Translations under genes and position numbers: made by a program
Assembly: GCA_015660995.1 (NCBI GenBank)
Contig: JACTUC010000025.1
Location: 24,271 to 88,270 of the forward strand
Reading direction: 5' to 3'
Length of the DNA: 64,000 nucleotides
From: Candidatus Methanomethylicaceae archaeon
GTDB taxonomy: Archaea > Thermoproteota > Methanomethylicia > Methanomethylicales > Methanomethylicaceae
Part shown: one piece after another, positions 17,731 through 27,218 of the stretch
Layout: the number at the start of each line of letters is the position of its first letter
Numbering within the stretch: position 1 is the first letter of the stretch
Notes under the pieces: generated by a model
Databases searched by the model: none
The model's input: the letters and a program-made list of their open reading frames with translations, nothing else
Told to the model about the DNA's origin: nothing

Positions 17731-17794
17731 TTTGAAATTCCTCCTTTTTCATTGCTTAGTTGTACTAAATATTGATCAGCTATTGAATAAAGTT

Positions 17795-18496
17795 TTAGGT
17801 CATTGGAAGGAGGATCAGAAGGGTAACAAACGACGTAACGGTGATCAGGACATTGTCGTCAATGGGACCGAACTCAAAGTGCTCTGCGATGGATGCTACT
17901 ACAGCAGCGGCAATCCCTGCAAGAGGAAAACCTGCCAAAGCGGTATAATAGTAACCGATGGGGATGCAAACTGCAAGCATGGCAATGTTGCCCAGCCAGC
18001 TCTTAGTTCGCCTTTTGTAAACTGCATTTCTGACTATACCTGTAGCAGCATCACCAAATGACATAAATGCTGCCGGGATAACGCCATAGACGGGATTCCC
18101 TGTGAGGATCCAGGAGAGCCCGATAGCAAAACCCCAAGCGATGATGAAGTTGACCTCATACGTGTTTTCTTCAACTTGGAACCAGTAGAATAGTTTGTGC
18201 ACTCGATGAGGAATGTAGGTGATTATTGCCAGCAAGGTGACAAGGATCAACGGGATTGTTACCGCGGAGAAGAAGATCGGGAAGAGTAGTGTTGGTACAC
18301 CACCAGCAAAGATGTGAATTAGCTTTCTATCATAATATTTAGCGACGTTAGTGGGAAAATTCCTTTTCATGAATATTTTATAGGCATATCTGGTGCCATA
18401 GACTACGCAAAGGATGTAGACGAACAGGATTATCCCAATTATTCCCTCTTGGACCCAGTTTTGGCTAATGAACACATCGTGTAGCCCAAGAGACAT
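17795..18496 (-). CDS. Polyprenol/dolichol kinase-like CTP transferase family membrane protein
   Basis: A 233-residue integral membrane protein with about seven hydrophobic segments. It has the family's RKLIHIFAGGVP motif near residue 57 and the later FMSFGDAATGIVRN...RRTKSWLGN motif, as in phytol kinase, diacylglycerol kinase Dgk1 and dolichol kinase Sec59. It probably phosphorylates an isoprenoid alcohol, which could feed lipid carrier synthesis or phytyl/geranylgeranyl salvage. The ribophorin-like gene is the next protein gene upstream on the same strand. Confidence 0.72.
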   Translation of the reverse strand: MSLGLHDVFISQNWVQEGIIGIILFVYILCVVYGTRYAYKIFMKRNFPTNVAKYYDRKLIHIFAGGVPTLLFPIFFSAVTIPLILVTLLAIITYIPHRVHKLFYWFQVEENTYEVNFIIAWGFAIGLSWILTGNPVYGVIPAAFMSFGDAATGIVRNAVYKRRTKSWLGNIAMLAVCIPIGYYYTALAGFPLAGIAAAVVASIAEHFEFGPIDDNVLITVTSFVTLLILLPMT

Positions 18497-18632
18497 GGAG
18501 AGACCTTCGAGGGATTATAGCGATACTTTGAAACTTTCGAGTTAATATTAGTTTGGATTCTGTCTGTATATTCCGTAGAGTACAAGATCTAGAAGTGTCT
18601 GTTTTATGGAAACAATTGATTCCACCAAAAAA

Positions 18633-18642
18633 GATTATAAAC
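18633..18642 (+). promoter_or_regulatory. TATA promoter of tRNA-Gln
   Basis: GATTATAAAC lies 23-32 bp before the first base of tRNA-Gln, the usual archaeal spacing. Confidence 0.55.
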
Positions 18643-18664
18643 GATCTCTTCAATCACTCATAAT

Positions 18665-18737
18665 AGCCCGGTGGTGTAGTGGCCAAGCATAGCGGGCTTT
18701 GGCCCCGCCGACGAGAGTTCGAATCTCTCCCGGGCTA
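18665..18737 (+). tRNA. tRNA-Gln (TTG)
   Basis: Acceptor AGCCCGG/CCGGGCT with discriminator A at 18737, anticodon stem GCGGG/CCCGC and loop CTTTGGC (anticodon TTG), T-stem AGAG with loop TTCGAAT. No intron and no encoded CCA. Confidence 0.95.
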
Positions 18738-18780
18738 CACATCATAAAAACATGTTCAAGAGATGTGGCAGTATTCCCCG

Positions 18781-20031
18781 TCATTGGGGCGTGACAGCTT
18801 TCTTTCCCTGAGGGGGAGACTTCGCCGTAGTGGTCTTCTTTCTGCCCCAAATGAAGTTGATAACGAGAAAGATTGCTATTAGAACGATAATTATTGCAAG
18901 AATTATCTGACCGATATAAGGCATAAAGGCAGAAGGCGAGTAAGTCAGACTGAACATCTGGTTAGTGTATGGGGTCAGCAGTGAAGCAGAGACTATTGCA
19001 CCAGTTGAAATCCAGTTGGGGACTATCTGGCCACCGACAATCTGAGCATTTGAGCTCCCAAGCGGCAACAATATGGTTAAGGATGCATTGCTCACAGGCA
19101 TGTTTAGCCAGTCAGGAAGAATATCACTGGAAAATGCTGTTTTGCCATTCTCACTTTTCAGCACGCTAAGAGGAAGTGAGTATAGAATCGAGATTTGGAA
19201 GCCTACGTTATAGCCAATGGATTGTCTGGTTGTTACTGTAACCAAAGAGCTGTTCTGCGAGAGGCTCAGGTACCCAACAGTATCCATGGCTTTAAGATTG
19301 TATGCGCCAACGGGAGCGCTGAAGGTAAAGTTTGTTATATCATCATTACCTGTATTTCTAAGGTTCAATGTGTCCTTAACTTGTATTTCTGAAGAAGTTA
19401 TCTGAATCATTCTGTTCATTGAATCAGCCTCAATGATTGCAAAGTTACCTGAGTATTGCACGACGCCCAATGTGTTGTTGGAGGGAGTCATCTCCACTGA
19501 ACCACTTATCGCAGGTCTTTCTCCTGTCGTATAATTGGACAGGTACGGGAAGCTATAGCTAAGCAGTGTCGATCCTTGGGGCAGATATATTGTAGTTGTG
19601 GTAGTATAATTCTGATCGAGAACTGGGAAGAAATCAACATATGCTGTGTTGTTACCTATTACAAGGTTTAACCCGTGGATAACAGTCACTAGCCTGAAGG
19701 TTTGGGTGTTTGAGGTATCCACGTCTATCGTGTATTCTATCATGTAACTACCAGCAGGGGATTCCGAGTAGATAGTTGTATTCAGGGACTGGTTTGTCGG
19801 ACCATAGGCATTCACAGAAAAAACTTCGCTCGTAGAGAACAGATTGAAGGTCACATTGGAGCTCGTTGCTGGGCTAGGGATTGTAACTTCGTCGATGTAG
19901 ACCTGATAGGACGGTTCAATGTACACGGTCCTATTTGCAACTGGGGAGTCAGTACTCTGGCTTAAAGTGGCTTGCGTGGAAATCGCAAGAATGAGCAGGA
20001 GTGCCAAACTGCCGACGCATAGTTTTCGCAA
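18781..20031 (-). CDS. Secreted type I membrane protein with ribophorin-I-like features
   Basis: 416 residues: a signal peptide (about 1-24), a long beta-rich outside domain with many N-x-S/T sequons, one membrane segment (about 370-395, LAIIIVLIAIFLVINFIW), and a basic cytosolic tail (GRKKTTT...GKKAV). The segment NRMIQITSSEIQVKDTLNLR followed by NTGNDDITNFTF and DTVGYLSL parallels the middle of eukaryotic ribophorin I (TRVIEV...IAVEENVDLKHTG...DEIGNVS). Topology is also the same. This is my reading, not a search result. If correct, it would be an oligosaccharyltransferase-associated subunit. Confidence 0.55.
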   Translation of the reverse strand: MRKLCVGSLALLLILAISTQATLSQSTDSPVANRTVYIEPSYQVYIDEVTIPSPATSSNVTFNLFSTSEVFSVNAYGPTNQSLNTTIYSESPAGSYMIEYTIDVDTSNTQTFRLVTVIHGLNLVIGNNTAYVDFFPVLDQNYTTTTTIYLPQGSTLLSYSFPYLSNYTTGERPAISGSVEMTPSNNTLGVVQYSGNFAIIEADSMNRMIQITSSEIQVKDTLNLRNTGNDDITNFTFSAPVGAYNLKAMDTVGYLSLSQNSSLVTVTTRQSIGYNVGFQISILYSLPLSVLKSENGKTAFSSDILPDWLNMPVSNASLTILLPLGSSNAQIVGGQIVPNWISTGAIVSASLLTPYTNQMFSLTYSPSAFMPYIGQIILAIIIVLIAIFLVINFIWGRKKTTTAKSPPQGKKAVTPQ

Positions 20032-20097
20032 TTATAAGACCTCTTAGATGAAATTACTTATCTTACACGGTAGAATATTAATCTAGAGGTTTGGATC

Positions 20098-21468
20098 GTG
20101 ATCAACACTCATCCTTACATTCCCAATGCCTCCTCTGTGACAAAGGAGATGCTCAGAGTCGTAGGCGTAAGAGGCTTAGACGACCTATTTGTCGATATCC
20201 CGAGCTTCCCATTCGAGATCGATGAATTGCTTCCAGAGCCTATTGGCGAAAGCGGCGTCAAAAGGATCGTCGAAGAGACCCTTTCGAAGAATAAAGTGTA
20301 TGGTACAAAGTGCTTCGCAGGAGGGGGGCCTTGGTTCCACTTTATCCCCAGCGCAGTAAGGCACATAATATCAAGGGGGGAGTTCCTGACCTCATACACT
20401 CCTTATCAGGCAGAAGTAAGCCAAGGTATTCTTCAAGCGTTTTTTGAGTTTCAAAGCTTGATCTGCGAGCTGTATGATATGGAGGTTGCGAACGCCTCCA
20501 TGTATGATCTTTCAACAGCTGTAGCAGAGTCCGCTCTCCTTTGCGCAAGGGTGACAGGAAGAAAGAAGATTATAATTCCGGCATGCCTCCCATGGGAGAG
20601 GAAGAGCGTTATTGCCAACTACACAGAGCCGCAGGGGGTCCTAATTGAGGAGGCCCCCTACTCTAAGGAGAACGGAGGGGTTGACTTGGAAAGGCTTAAG
20701 GAGGTAATCGACGATGATGTGGCTGGAGTATACGTTGAGAACCCTTCATTTCTTGGCATGATAGATAACGGCGTCAAAGGGATCGTAGAGATAAGCCACG
20801 ACTCTGGGGCGCTGGCCGTTGTTGGATGCGACCCCCTTTCACTTGGAGTTTTGAAACCCCCAGGGGAATTGGGAGCGGATGTAGCTGTAGGAAATGGCCA
20901 GCCATTGGGGATAGCACCAGCGATGGGAGGCAATACTTTAGGCATCATGGCCTGCAGAGAAGACCCTGGGATAGTTAGACAGATGCCAGGCAGGATTGTC
21001 GGAATGACAAAGACTGCCGATGGCAGGAGGCGGGGCTATGTCTTAGCCCTTTCGACGAGGGAGCAACACATCCGGAGGGAGAAAGCAACATCGAACATAT
21101 GCACCAATCAAGCTCTTCTTGCCGTTGCGGCCACCATCTACCTATCCATGATGGGGCGCACAGGTTTAGCTTCTATTTCGAGGAAGATTATCGCAAATAC
21201 AGAATATGCCAAGGATAGGATGCGGATGGATGAGCTGATAGAGCCTATATTCCAAGGCATTAATTTCAGGGACTTCGCAATGACCATAAAAGGGGCGGAC
21301 GATGTCGACGGGAAGATCCGTGAAAAAGGGATGGTCGGTGGGAGGAATCTCTCAGAAGACTTTCCAGAGATGAAGGATGGCAGGCTATTCGCGGTCACAG
21401 AGGTTCATACTAAAAAAGAAATAGATGAATTGACCAGTTCCATTCACGAAGCTCTGGGAGGTGCATGA
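20098..21468 (+). CDS. gcvPA: Glycine dehydrogenase (decarboxylating) subunit 1
   Basis: A 456-residue alpha subunit of the split P-protein of the glycine cleavage system. It has the typical N-terminal MINTHPYIPNASSVTKEML-type start and the segment ITSYTPYQAEVSQGILQ-like (here FLTSYTPYQAEVSQG). GTG start. One bp separates it from the preferred ATG of gcvPB. Subunits A and B together carry out PLP-dependent decarboxylation of glycine. The H, T and L proteins are not in the window. Confidence 0.94.
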   Translation: MINTHPYIPNASSVTKEMLRVVGVRGLDDLFVDIPSFPFEIDELLPEPIGESGVKRIVEETLSKNKVYGTKCFAGGGPWFHFIPSAVRHIISRGEFLTSYTPYQAEVSQGILQAFFEFQSLICELYDMEVANASMYDLSTAVAESALLCARVTGRKKIIIPACLPWERKSVIANYTEPQGVLIEEAPYSKENGGVDLERLKEVIDDDVAGVYVENPSFLGMIDNGVKGIVEISHDSGALAVVGCDPLSLGVLKPPGELGADVAVGNGQPLGIAPAMGGNTLGIMACREDPGIVRQMPGRIVGMTKTADGRRRGYVLALSTREQHIRREKATSNICTNQALLAVAATIYLSMMGRTGLASISRKIIANTEYAKDRMRMDELIEPIFQGINFRDFAMTIKGADDVDGKIREKGMVGGRNLSEDFPEMKDGRLFAVTEVHTKKEIDELTSSIHEALGGA

Positions 21469-21469
21469 C

Positions 21470-22960
21470 ATGTATAGACAGGCCTTGTTCGAGGAGCCGC
21501 TAATCTTTGAGCTTGGGAAAGCTGGGAGGGTAGGGATCTTGCTGAACGATGAAAACCAAGTTCCAATCGAACAATACGAGGGCGCCATTTCAAAATCGAT
21601 GCGCAGAGAGAAACTCAACTTGCCAGAGGTGTCTCAGGTAGAAGTAACGAGGCACTTCACGAAACTTTCACAGATGAACTGGGGAGTCGATTTGGGTCCA
21701 TACCCCCTCGGATCATGCACAATGAAATACAATCCTAGGCTCAACGAAGATCTTGCGACCCGAGAACAGGTTGAACAGATGCATCCGAGGCAAAGCGTGG
21801 AAAGCTCTCAGGGATCCTTGGAACTGATGTTCCGCTTGGAAAGGGCGCTTTCGTCAATTACAGGTATGGATGAGTTCACACTACAACCAGCTGCAGGTGC
21901 GCAGGGAGAACTTACAGGGTGTCTGATAATCAGGAAATACCACCGTAAAAGGGGAGATCATAGGGATGAGATAATAATTCCAGACTCTGCGCACGGCACA
22001 AATCCAGCAAGCGCGGCAATGGCTGGATTCAAGGTGGTAGTTGTCAGAACTTCAGAGGACGGATACATAGATCTTGACATGCTCAAGTGCGCTGTTAGCA
22101 ACAAGACCGCGGGGCTCATGATGACTAATCCAAATACGCTTGGAATCTTTGAGAACAAAGCTTGCGAAATAGCTGAGGTGGTACATCGCGCAGGTGGGTT
22201 AATGTATTACGACGGGGCGAACCTACAAGGTATCGTGGGAAGAGCTAGGCCAGGCGATCTTGGATTCGATATTGCCCATATCAATCTTCATAAGACCTTT
22301 TCGACACCTCATGGGGGAGGGGGACCTGGGGCAGGTCCAGTAGGGGTCAAAGAGGGTTTGAGTGGATTTTTACCAGTTCCAATGGTCGAACAAAAGGAGG
22401 GAAAGTATGAATTTAATTGGGACAGACCAGATAGCATCGGAAAGATAAGGGAAGATTATGGAAGCTTCCCAATTCTTGTTAGGGCATATGCATACCTGTT
22501 ATCAATGGGCGTAGAAGGATTGAAGCTTTCTAGCGGGATAGCCGTACTAAATACAAACTACTTCGCAAGGAAGGTTTCAGGAATAAGGGGATTCTCGGTG
22601 CCCTTTGGCAATGCGATAAGGAAACACGAGGTTGTCATAAGTGCTGCTGATATTATGAGGGAGACAGGCGTCAGCGCCTATGATATTTCCAAAGCGTTGT
22701 TGGACAAAGGACTCCATGCGCCGACAATTTACTTCCCACTTATAGTGAAGGAGGCGCTCATGTTTGAGTTCACCGACGCAGAGCTAAAAGAAAACATCGA
22801 CCTATACGTTGAGGCATTGGAAGACATATCGCAAAGGGCCTATACAGATCCCTCGGGGGTCAAGGCACAGCCAAAAAACACGTCAGTAGGGAGACTAGAT
22901 GAGGTCAGGGCAAGCCACCCAAGAACTATGCGCTTAAGCTATAGAATGCATTCCCACTAA
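21470..22960 (+). CDS. gcvPB: Glycine dehydrogenase (decarboxylating) subunit 2
   Basis: A 496-residue beta subunit carrying the PLP-binding lysine in INLHKTFSTPHGGGGPG. PDSAHGTNPASAAM and YPLGSCTMKYNPR are further family hallmarks. I take the ATG at 21470, with GGGAGG ending 9 nt before it. A GTG at 21461 would overlap gcvPA by 8 bp and would sit directly on the ribosome site. It is convergent with the permease gene, with about 70 bp between. Confidence 0.94.
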   Translation: MYRQALFEEPLIFELGKAGRVGILLNDENQVPIEQYEGAISKSMRREKLNLPEVSQVEVTRHFTKLSQMNWGVDLGPYPLGSCTMKYNPRLNEDLATREQVEQMHPRQSVESSQGSLELMFRLERALSSITGMDEFTLQPAAGAQGELTGCLIIRKYHRKRGDHRDEIIIPDSAHGTNPASAAMAGFKVVVVRTSEDGYIDLDMLKCAVSNKTAGLMMTNPNTLGIFENKACEIAEVVHRAGGLMYYDGANLQGIVGRARPGDLGFDIAHINLHKTFSTPHGGGGPGAGPVGVKEGLSGFLPVPMVEQKEGKYEFNWDRPDSIGKIREDYGSFPILVRAYAYLLSMGVEGLKLSSGIAVLNTNYFARKVSGIRGFSVPFGNAIRKHEVVISAADIMRETGVSAYDISKALLDKGLHAPTIYFPLIVKEALMFEFTDAELKENIDLYVEALEDISQRAYTDPSGVKAQPKNTSVGRLDEVRASHPRTMRLSYRMHSH

Positions 22961-23031
22961 ATCTATGGTTGTCGTTAAGGTCATGAAGCAGAAGACTATC
23001 TCGAATAAAGGTTCTCAAAGAAGGAAGAAAA

Positions 23032-24444
23032 TCAATGAAAGAATATCGTCAACCATATCGTTCCAACAAGCATCGGGAGAAGACCTCCGAGCAGACCTAT
23101 CCAGAACCATTTGAAGAATCTCATATGGTAATTGAAGTTCTTTTCGAGCATGCCAAGTGCGACGATGTTCGCAGTGCTGCCTATCATTGTGATGTTACCT
23201 CCATAGGTCCCCCCAAACAATAGGGCAAACCAGAGAGGAAATCCGTTGAAACCTAACGCTATTAGGCTATTGACAACAGGAATTAGTGCTGCGACCAGAA
23301 CGACATTATCCAGCACTGAAGAGGCGATTCCGCTGAACCACACCATAAATATCTGCATCTGGGGTTGTGTGGTTACAATTGAAGATATTGCTGAGGCGAG
23401 TACATTGGTCAGGCCTGTATATTGAAGGGCGCCCGCTTTTGCGAAAAGAAACATGAAGAAGGTCAGAGTCCACCAATCGACACCCTTCTCGACTATGTGC
23501 TGAGCCTGACCTCTCTTCCATAGAAGACCAACAGCTGCGCCAGTATATGCAGCCACAAGAAGGAGGACATCTCTCTCAACATCCAATGCCAATTCAAATC
23601 GGTAATGTAGTGCGATCATAATTACTGTTGCAAATAGCAAGATTCCACTAAGTCTAACGTCTTTCATCTTTTCAGGAGGGATAGAACCAAACACCGCAGT
23701 TTTGCCATCATTCATCTTTTCAACAACTTTGAACTTGGCCGCTTTCAAATCCTTTCTATACCAGAAGGTGCAGAGGACAATTATGACGACAAGTGACATC
23801 AGCGCGACAGGCATTGACCAAATCAAGAAATCTTCGAAAGTGAGACCACCCCTTAAACCTATTAAAATCCCCACCGGGTTGCCTAGTAGCGTGGCCGAAC
23901 TTCCGACATTGGTAGCTAGTACGGTTGATATCGTATATGGATACGGATTTAGTTCATAATATTTACAGTATTCGAACGAAATGCCTATGATAAAGAGAAT
24001 GGAGGTTACCTCATCAACCAGGGCAGCCATCAGGGTAGACATTATGAGGAGAATTATCAAGACTTTTCTGGGGTCGTTCTTTGTTAATCTAAGCAATTTT
24101 CCTAAAAGCCAAGTGAAGAATCCGCTCTCCTTTGCTATATAAACAAGAACCATCATGGCTATGAGGAATGTTATGACATCGATGTTCATGTAGAAGATCA
24201 TGTTTTGAATTGAAAGGGTTCCCGTTGCTAATAGAGTGGCTATGCCAGCAAAGGCTATCGCTAGCCTAAAGCGCCAAAATGCTAACGTTCCCAAGACTGT
24301 AGCAATGAATACTGTGCCAGCAATTATCTGTGCCTCCACGCTCAAAAGGTGCCAGAGCAAAATTGCTGTTGCAGCAACGGCAAGTATGTAGATGATGACG
24401 TCGCGTTTGCGCGTCACTGGCTCTGCAGACTCGGGCTCGCCCAT
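23032..24444 (-). CDS. ArsB/NhaD-type (SLC13-like) membrane permease
   Basis: A 470-residue transporter with about eleven to twelve membrane segments and the ion-transporter superfamily motifs: DEVTSILFIIGISFEYCKY in the first half, NVGSSATLLGNPVGIL (the first re-entrant loop), and GGTYGGNITMIGSTANIVALG (the second). These loops are shared by arsenite pumps, Na/H antiporters of the NhaD class and citrate/sulfate carriers. No ATPase or regulator is next to it, so the substrate is not assignable. Confidence 0.82.
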   Translation of the reverse strand: MGEPESAEPVTRKRDVIIYILAVAATAILLWHLLSVEAQIIAGTVFIATVLGTLAFWRFRLAIAFAGIATLLATGTLSIQNMIFYMNIDVITFLIAMMVLVYIAKESGFFTWLLGKLLRLTKNDPRKVLIILLIMSTLMAALVDEVTSILFIIGISFEYCKYYELNPYPYTISTVLATNVGSSATLLGNPVGILIGLRGGLTFEDFLIWSMPVALMSLVVIIVLCTFWYRKDLKAAKFKVVEKMNDGKTAVFGSIPPEKMKDVRLSGILLFATVIMIALHYRFELALDVERDVLLLVAAYTGAAVGLLWKRGQAQHIVEKGVDWWTLTFFMFLFAKAGALQYTGLTNVLASAISSIVTTQPQMQIFMVWFSGIASSVLDNVVLVAALIPVVNSLIALGFNGFPLWFALLFGGTYGGNITMIGSTANIVALGMLEKNFNYHMRFFKWFWIGLLGGLLPMLVGTIWLTIFFH

Positions 24445-24535
24445 TGTTGTCTACAACCTCACATAGCACTATGCTGACAACTTGAAACTAGGACTAATCA
24501 TAAAGTTTTATCAATATAAAAAGCTTCCTAACATT

Positions 24536-24549
24536 TTCTTATATAAGAA
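24536..24549. promoter_or_regulatory. Perfect 14-bp AT-rich palindrome
   Basis: TTCTTATATAAGAA lies between the divergent permease and MIP18 genes, flanked by two AAGCTT-containing copies. It could be a shared promoter/operator, though AT-rich palindromes arise easily. Confidence 0.3.
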
Positions 24550-24686
24550 GCTTATAAATTAATAGTTGCACAATAAATGATGGTGTGAATATAATTATAG
24601 GGGAGCGCATAGCATTAAACCGTGCATTTACCCACTGAGTTTAAACTTTTATAAGAGGCATCAAGAGAGAGAGAAGGGGATTTGAA

Positions 24687-24974
24687 ATGGGAAAAGAGAT
24701 CGAAAGTCAAGTTATTGATGCTCTAAAGAATGTGATGGATCCAGAAACGGGCATGAGCATGGTTGATATGCAGCTAATCAATAAGGTTGAGGAGGTTGAC
24801 GGAATAGTCAGCATTGAGTTCATCCCGTCTAGCCCAATGTGCCCCATAGCATTCTATCTTGCACAAGAGATTAAGACTGCTGCCTTGAAGGTTCCTCAAG
24901 TTAAAAAGGTCAAGGTCTCTTGTAAGGGGCACATGATGGAGGAGCAGATAAATAAGAGTGTCAATGAGGACTGA
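24687..24974 (+). CDS. MIP18/DUF59-family Fe-S assembly protein
   Basis: A 95-residue DUF59 (MIP18-like) protein with the DPETGMSMVDMQLI and SSPMCPIAFYLAQEI segments; the Cys in PMCP is the conserved family cysteine. Such proteins help deliver Fe-S clusters. GAGAAGGGG precedes the ATG and a TATA-like TTTTATAAG lies about 35 bp upstream. The next gene starts 5 bp after the stop. Confidence 0.85.
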   Translation: MGKEIESQVIDALKNVMDPETGMSMVDMQLINKVEEVDGIVSIEFIPSSPMCPIAFYLAQEIKTAALKVPQVKKVKVSCKGHMMEEQINKSVNED

Positions 24975-24978
24975 ACGG

Positions 24979-25254
24979 ATGGTAAGGGTCGAAGTTAGGC
25001 TCTTTGCAAACTTGAGGGAGGATGTTGGTAAAGATAGCATTTTCTTGGATTTTGCCAACTCCCCCACTATGCTTGATGTGATAAAGGAACTCATCAAAAG
25101 GGAGCCGAAGCTTCAAAGGCGTCTGATCTGCAATGAAGGTTTTAACGAACATTATAAAATTCTTATTGGGGCAGATCTGGTTTTTCCAGAAGATTTTTCA
25201 AAAATCCTGCGGGGGAACAAGGTAGCAATCCTTCCACCCGTCAGTGGTGGATGA
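24979..25254 (+). CDS. MoaD/ThiS/SAMP-type ubiquitin-like sulfur carrier
   Basis: A 91-residue beta-grasp protein ending in PPVSGG, the di-glycine tail used for adenylation and thiocarboxylation or for protein conjugation. VRLFANLREDVG near the start is typical of MoaD. It is co-transcribed with the MIP18 gene and overlaps the convergent MTTase by 14 bp. It may supply sulfur for molybdopterin or for tRNA thiolation by the TtuA-like enzyme at 40953-41912; sequence does not decide. Confidence 0.86.
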   Translation: MVRVEVRLFANLREDVGKDSIFLDFANSPTMLDVIKELIKREPKLQRRLICNEGFNEHYKILIGADLVFPEDFSKILRGNKVAILPPVSGG

Positions 25255-26503
25255 TTTCACCTTTCATATAGAATGGAGTACAGGAAAGAACGTTCACTAG
25301 AACCCTTCTGCCAAGCATTGAGGGCTTACAATCGCTTATCGCTACGGTCTTGTATTCGTCAGTCCTGGCTATCATTCCACCATGAAGGTACCTGTCGACA
25401 ATGGTGGCTTCAAAGGTTTTTCCAACACATTCCATATTCTTTTCAAGTTGTATTTTGCATGCGAGGAGTGCCAAAGCTTCGCTTCTACGTTTCTTGATAG
25501 CCTCTGGCGTCTGCTTCATAAATGAAGCTGGTGTATGGGGGCGTGGAGAGAATCTAGCGATGTGCGTCTTGTCTGGGCGTACGGATTTAATTATCTCGTA
25601 AGTCTTCTCAAAATCTTCATCTGCTTCGCTGGGGTAGCCTACGATAATATCAGTGAAAAGCGTGATCTTCGGATACTTGGACCTGAAGGAAGCCACAATT
25701 TCTTTAAATGAGCTAGTTGTATACCGCCTTTCCATGCTTTCCAGCACGCGATCGCTTCCACTCTGGACGGGGATATGGATGAATTTGTATACCTTTGACG
25801 GTTCAAATGAGGCTATGAGACGTTCAATATATGCCTGTACCGATGAAGGGTTGAACATACCTAAGCGGACCCTGAAACTGCCTCCCACGTTTATGATCTT
25901 ATTAAGAAGGTTTGGAAGGTTCGTTCCTATATCATTTCCATAAACGCCCGTGTCCTGCGCAGATATTTGTATCTCCCACGCACCCCCGTTGACAGCATGC
26001 GAGATATGGGAGAGTATTCGTTCCTCGGGAAGGCTCACGAGCTTGCCTCTGGCTAGTTTGACTATGCAGTAGGAACAATTTCCCAGACAACCCCTTGAAA
26101 TGGCTATGGTATATTTTGCGCCCATCGCGTAAGGAGCGGGTTCTGGCATAGAGTTGCTAGGGCTTAATGTTACTGTCCTGGAGTTCATACGCAGTGCAAG
26201 CGGTATCGACGGCAGGTTGTGCGGGGTGACGATTGAAAAATTGGGGGCATGGCGAGCGATCAGAGCGGGCTGGGCTGCAGCCATACAGCCGGTAACGACG
26301 ACTCTCTTCCCTGCAAGCGCAGAAAGGAATTTCAGTACCTTGCGCTCCGTCTCGCCTCTCACTGTGCAAGTGTTGACGATAACGGCGTCTGAATCGCGTA
26401 GCGAGGGGGTCAGCTTAAAACCCGCTGCCATCATCAGTTCTTTTATGGCAGCTGTCTCTGCCCTGTTGGAAGAGCATCCAAAGGTCTTGATGTAGACCAA
26501 CAT
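25241..26503 (-). CDS. tRNA-t6A37 methylthiotransferase (e-MtaB/CDKAL1-like)
   Basis: A 420-residue radical SAM methylthiotransferase. The N-terminal domain has the three cluster cysteines (TFGCSSN, VNTCTVRG, VTGCMA), then the radical SAM motif RGCLGNCSYCIVK near residue 138, and a C-terminal TRAM domain. It converts t6A to ms2t6A at position 37 of tRNAs decoding ANN codons. Length and motif order are standard for the archaeal branch. Confidence 0.9.
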   Translation of the reverse strand: MLVYIKTFGCSSNRAETAAIKELMMAAGFKLTPSLRDSDAVIVNTCTVRGETERKVLKFLSALAGKRVVVTGCMAAAQPALIARHAPNFSIVTPHNLPSIPLALRMNSRTVTLSPSNSMPEPAPYAMGAKYTIAISRGCLGNCSYCIVKLARGKLVSLPEERILSHISHAVNGGAWEIQISAQDTGVYGNDIGTNLPNLLNKIINVGGSFRVRLGMFNPSSVQAYIERLIASFEPSKVYKFIHIPVQSGSDRVLESMERRYTTSSFKEIVASFRSKYPKITLFTDIIVGYPSEADEDFEKTYEIIKSVRPDKTHIARFSPRPHTPASFMKQTPEAIKKRRSEALALLACKIQLEKNMECVGKTFEATIVDRYLHGGMIARTDEYKTVAISDCKPSMLGRRVLVNVLSCTPFYMKGEIIHH

Positions 26504-26531
26504 AAGCTAGTAAGTAATAGTTCGCGCACTT

Positions 26532-27197
26532 CTAAAGCTTGGCGTGTTTTATGAATTTTTTCAGGATACTCTGCATGGTGGTTGTGAAAAGTGTCTCATT
26601 GCCTTGTGCTTGTGTTCTTCCTTTCTTGATTGCATCAAGAATAGCATCCACGGTTTGATCCTGTGATTCGATTATAGTGAACGCATCTCCAACAACTGGG
26701 GCCCAATGCGCGTCACTCCCACCCAACTTGGCTAGGTTTAGCGTATCAGCCAATCGAGCGGCACTTATGTTGTATCTGTGAAGAGTTGAGGCATTAATAA
26801 CCTCCAGCGGCAGCGAGTATGGCAATGATGATTTCACACTCTTTTCGCCAACACCATGGCTAAAGGGATCAGTTGGATGGGGGATTATGACGGTTGAGCC
26901 ATCGGCAATGGCAGTCTTCACTACCTCAAGGAAAGGAGCATTGAAGTAAAAGTTTCTTCTAGGATCTAGCACAATCAGGTGCCCAAAAGAAGTTGTAATC
27001 TCGACGCCAGGTATCAATAGAAAACCCATCTCACCAGACAGTTCGATGGCTTTGTTCCTATTCAATGGAAGATCATGATCAGTGATTGCGACACCGTCGA
27101 GGTGTTTTTCTTTGGCTGACTTCACAATATCGCGGATGCTCGATACACCATCTTTGGATGCCTCACTATGCACGTGAAGGTCTATCTTAAGCAGCAA
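26532..27197 (-). CDS. PHP-domain metal-dependent phosphoesterase
   Basis: A 221-residue PHP protein with metal ligands in DLHVHSEASKDG, VAITDHD and IPHPTDPFSHG, and a C-terminal GGSDAHW. This is the TrpH/YciV-type stand-alone form, related to 3',5'-nucleotide phosphatases. The substrate is unknown. It lies 21 bp downstream of metG on the same strand. Confidence 0.8.
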   Translation of the reverse strand: MLLKIDLHVHSEASKDGVSSIRDIVKSAKEKHLDGVAITDHDLPLNRNKAIELSGEMGFLLIPGVEITTSFGHLIVLDPRRNFYFNAPFLEVVKTAIADGSTVIIPHPTDPFSHGVGEKSVKSSLPYSLPLEVINASTLHRYNISAARLADTLNLAKLGGSDAHWAPVVGDAFTIIESQDQTVDAILDAIKKGRTQAQGNETLFTTTMQSILKKFIKHAKL

Positions 27198-27218
27198 TAC
27201 ATGTCCCCTAGTTTGCCT

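Noticed and set aside
24445..24686. Replication origin in the AT-rich spacer
   Set aside because: No Cdc6/Orc gene is nearby and there are no repeated origin-recognition boxes; a divergent promoter region explains it.
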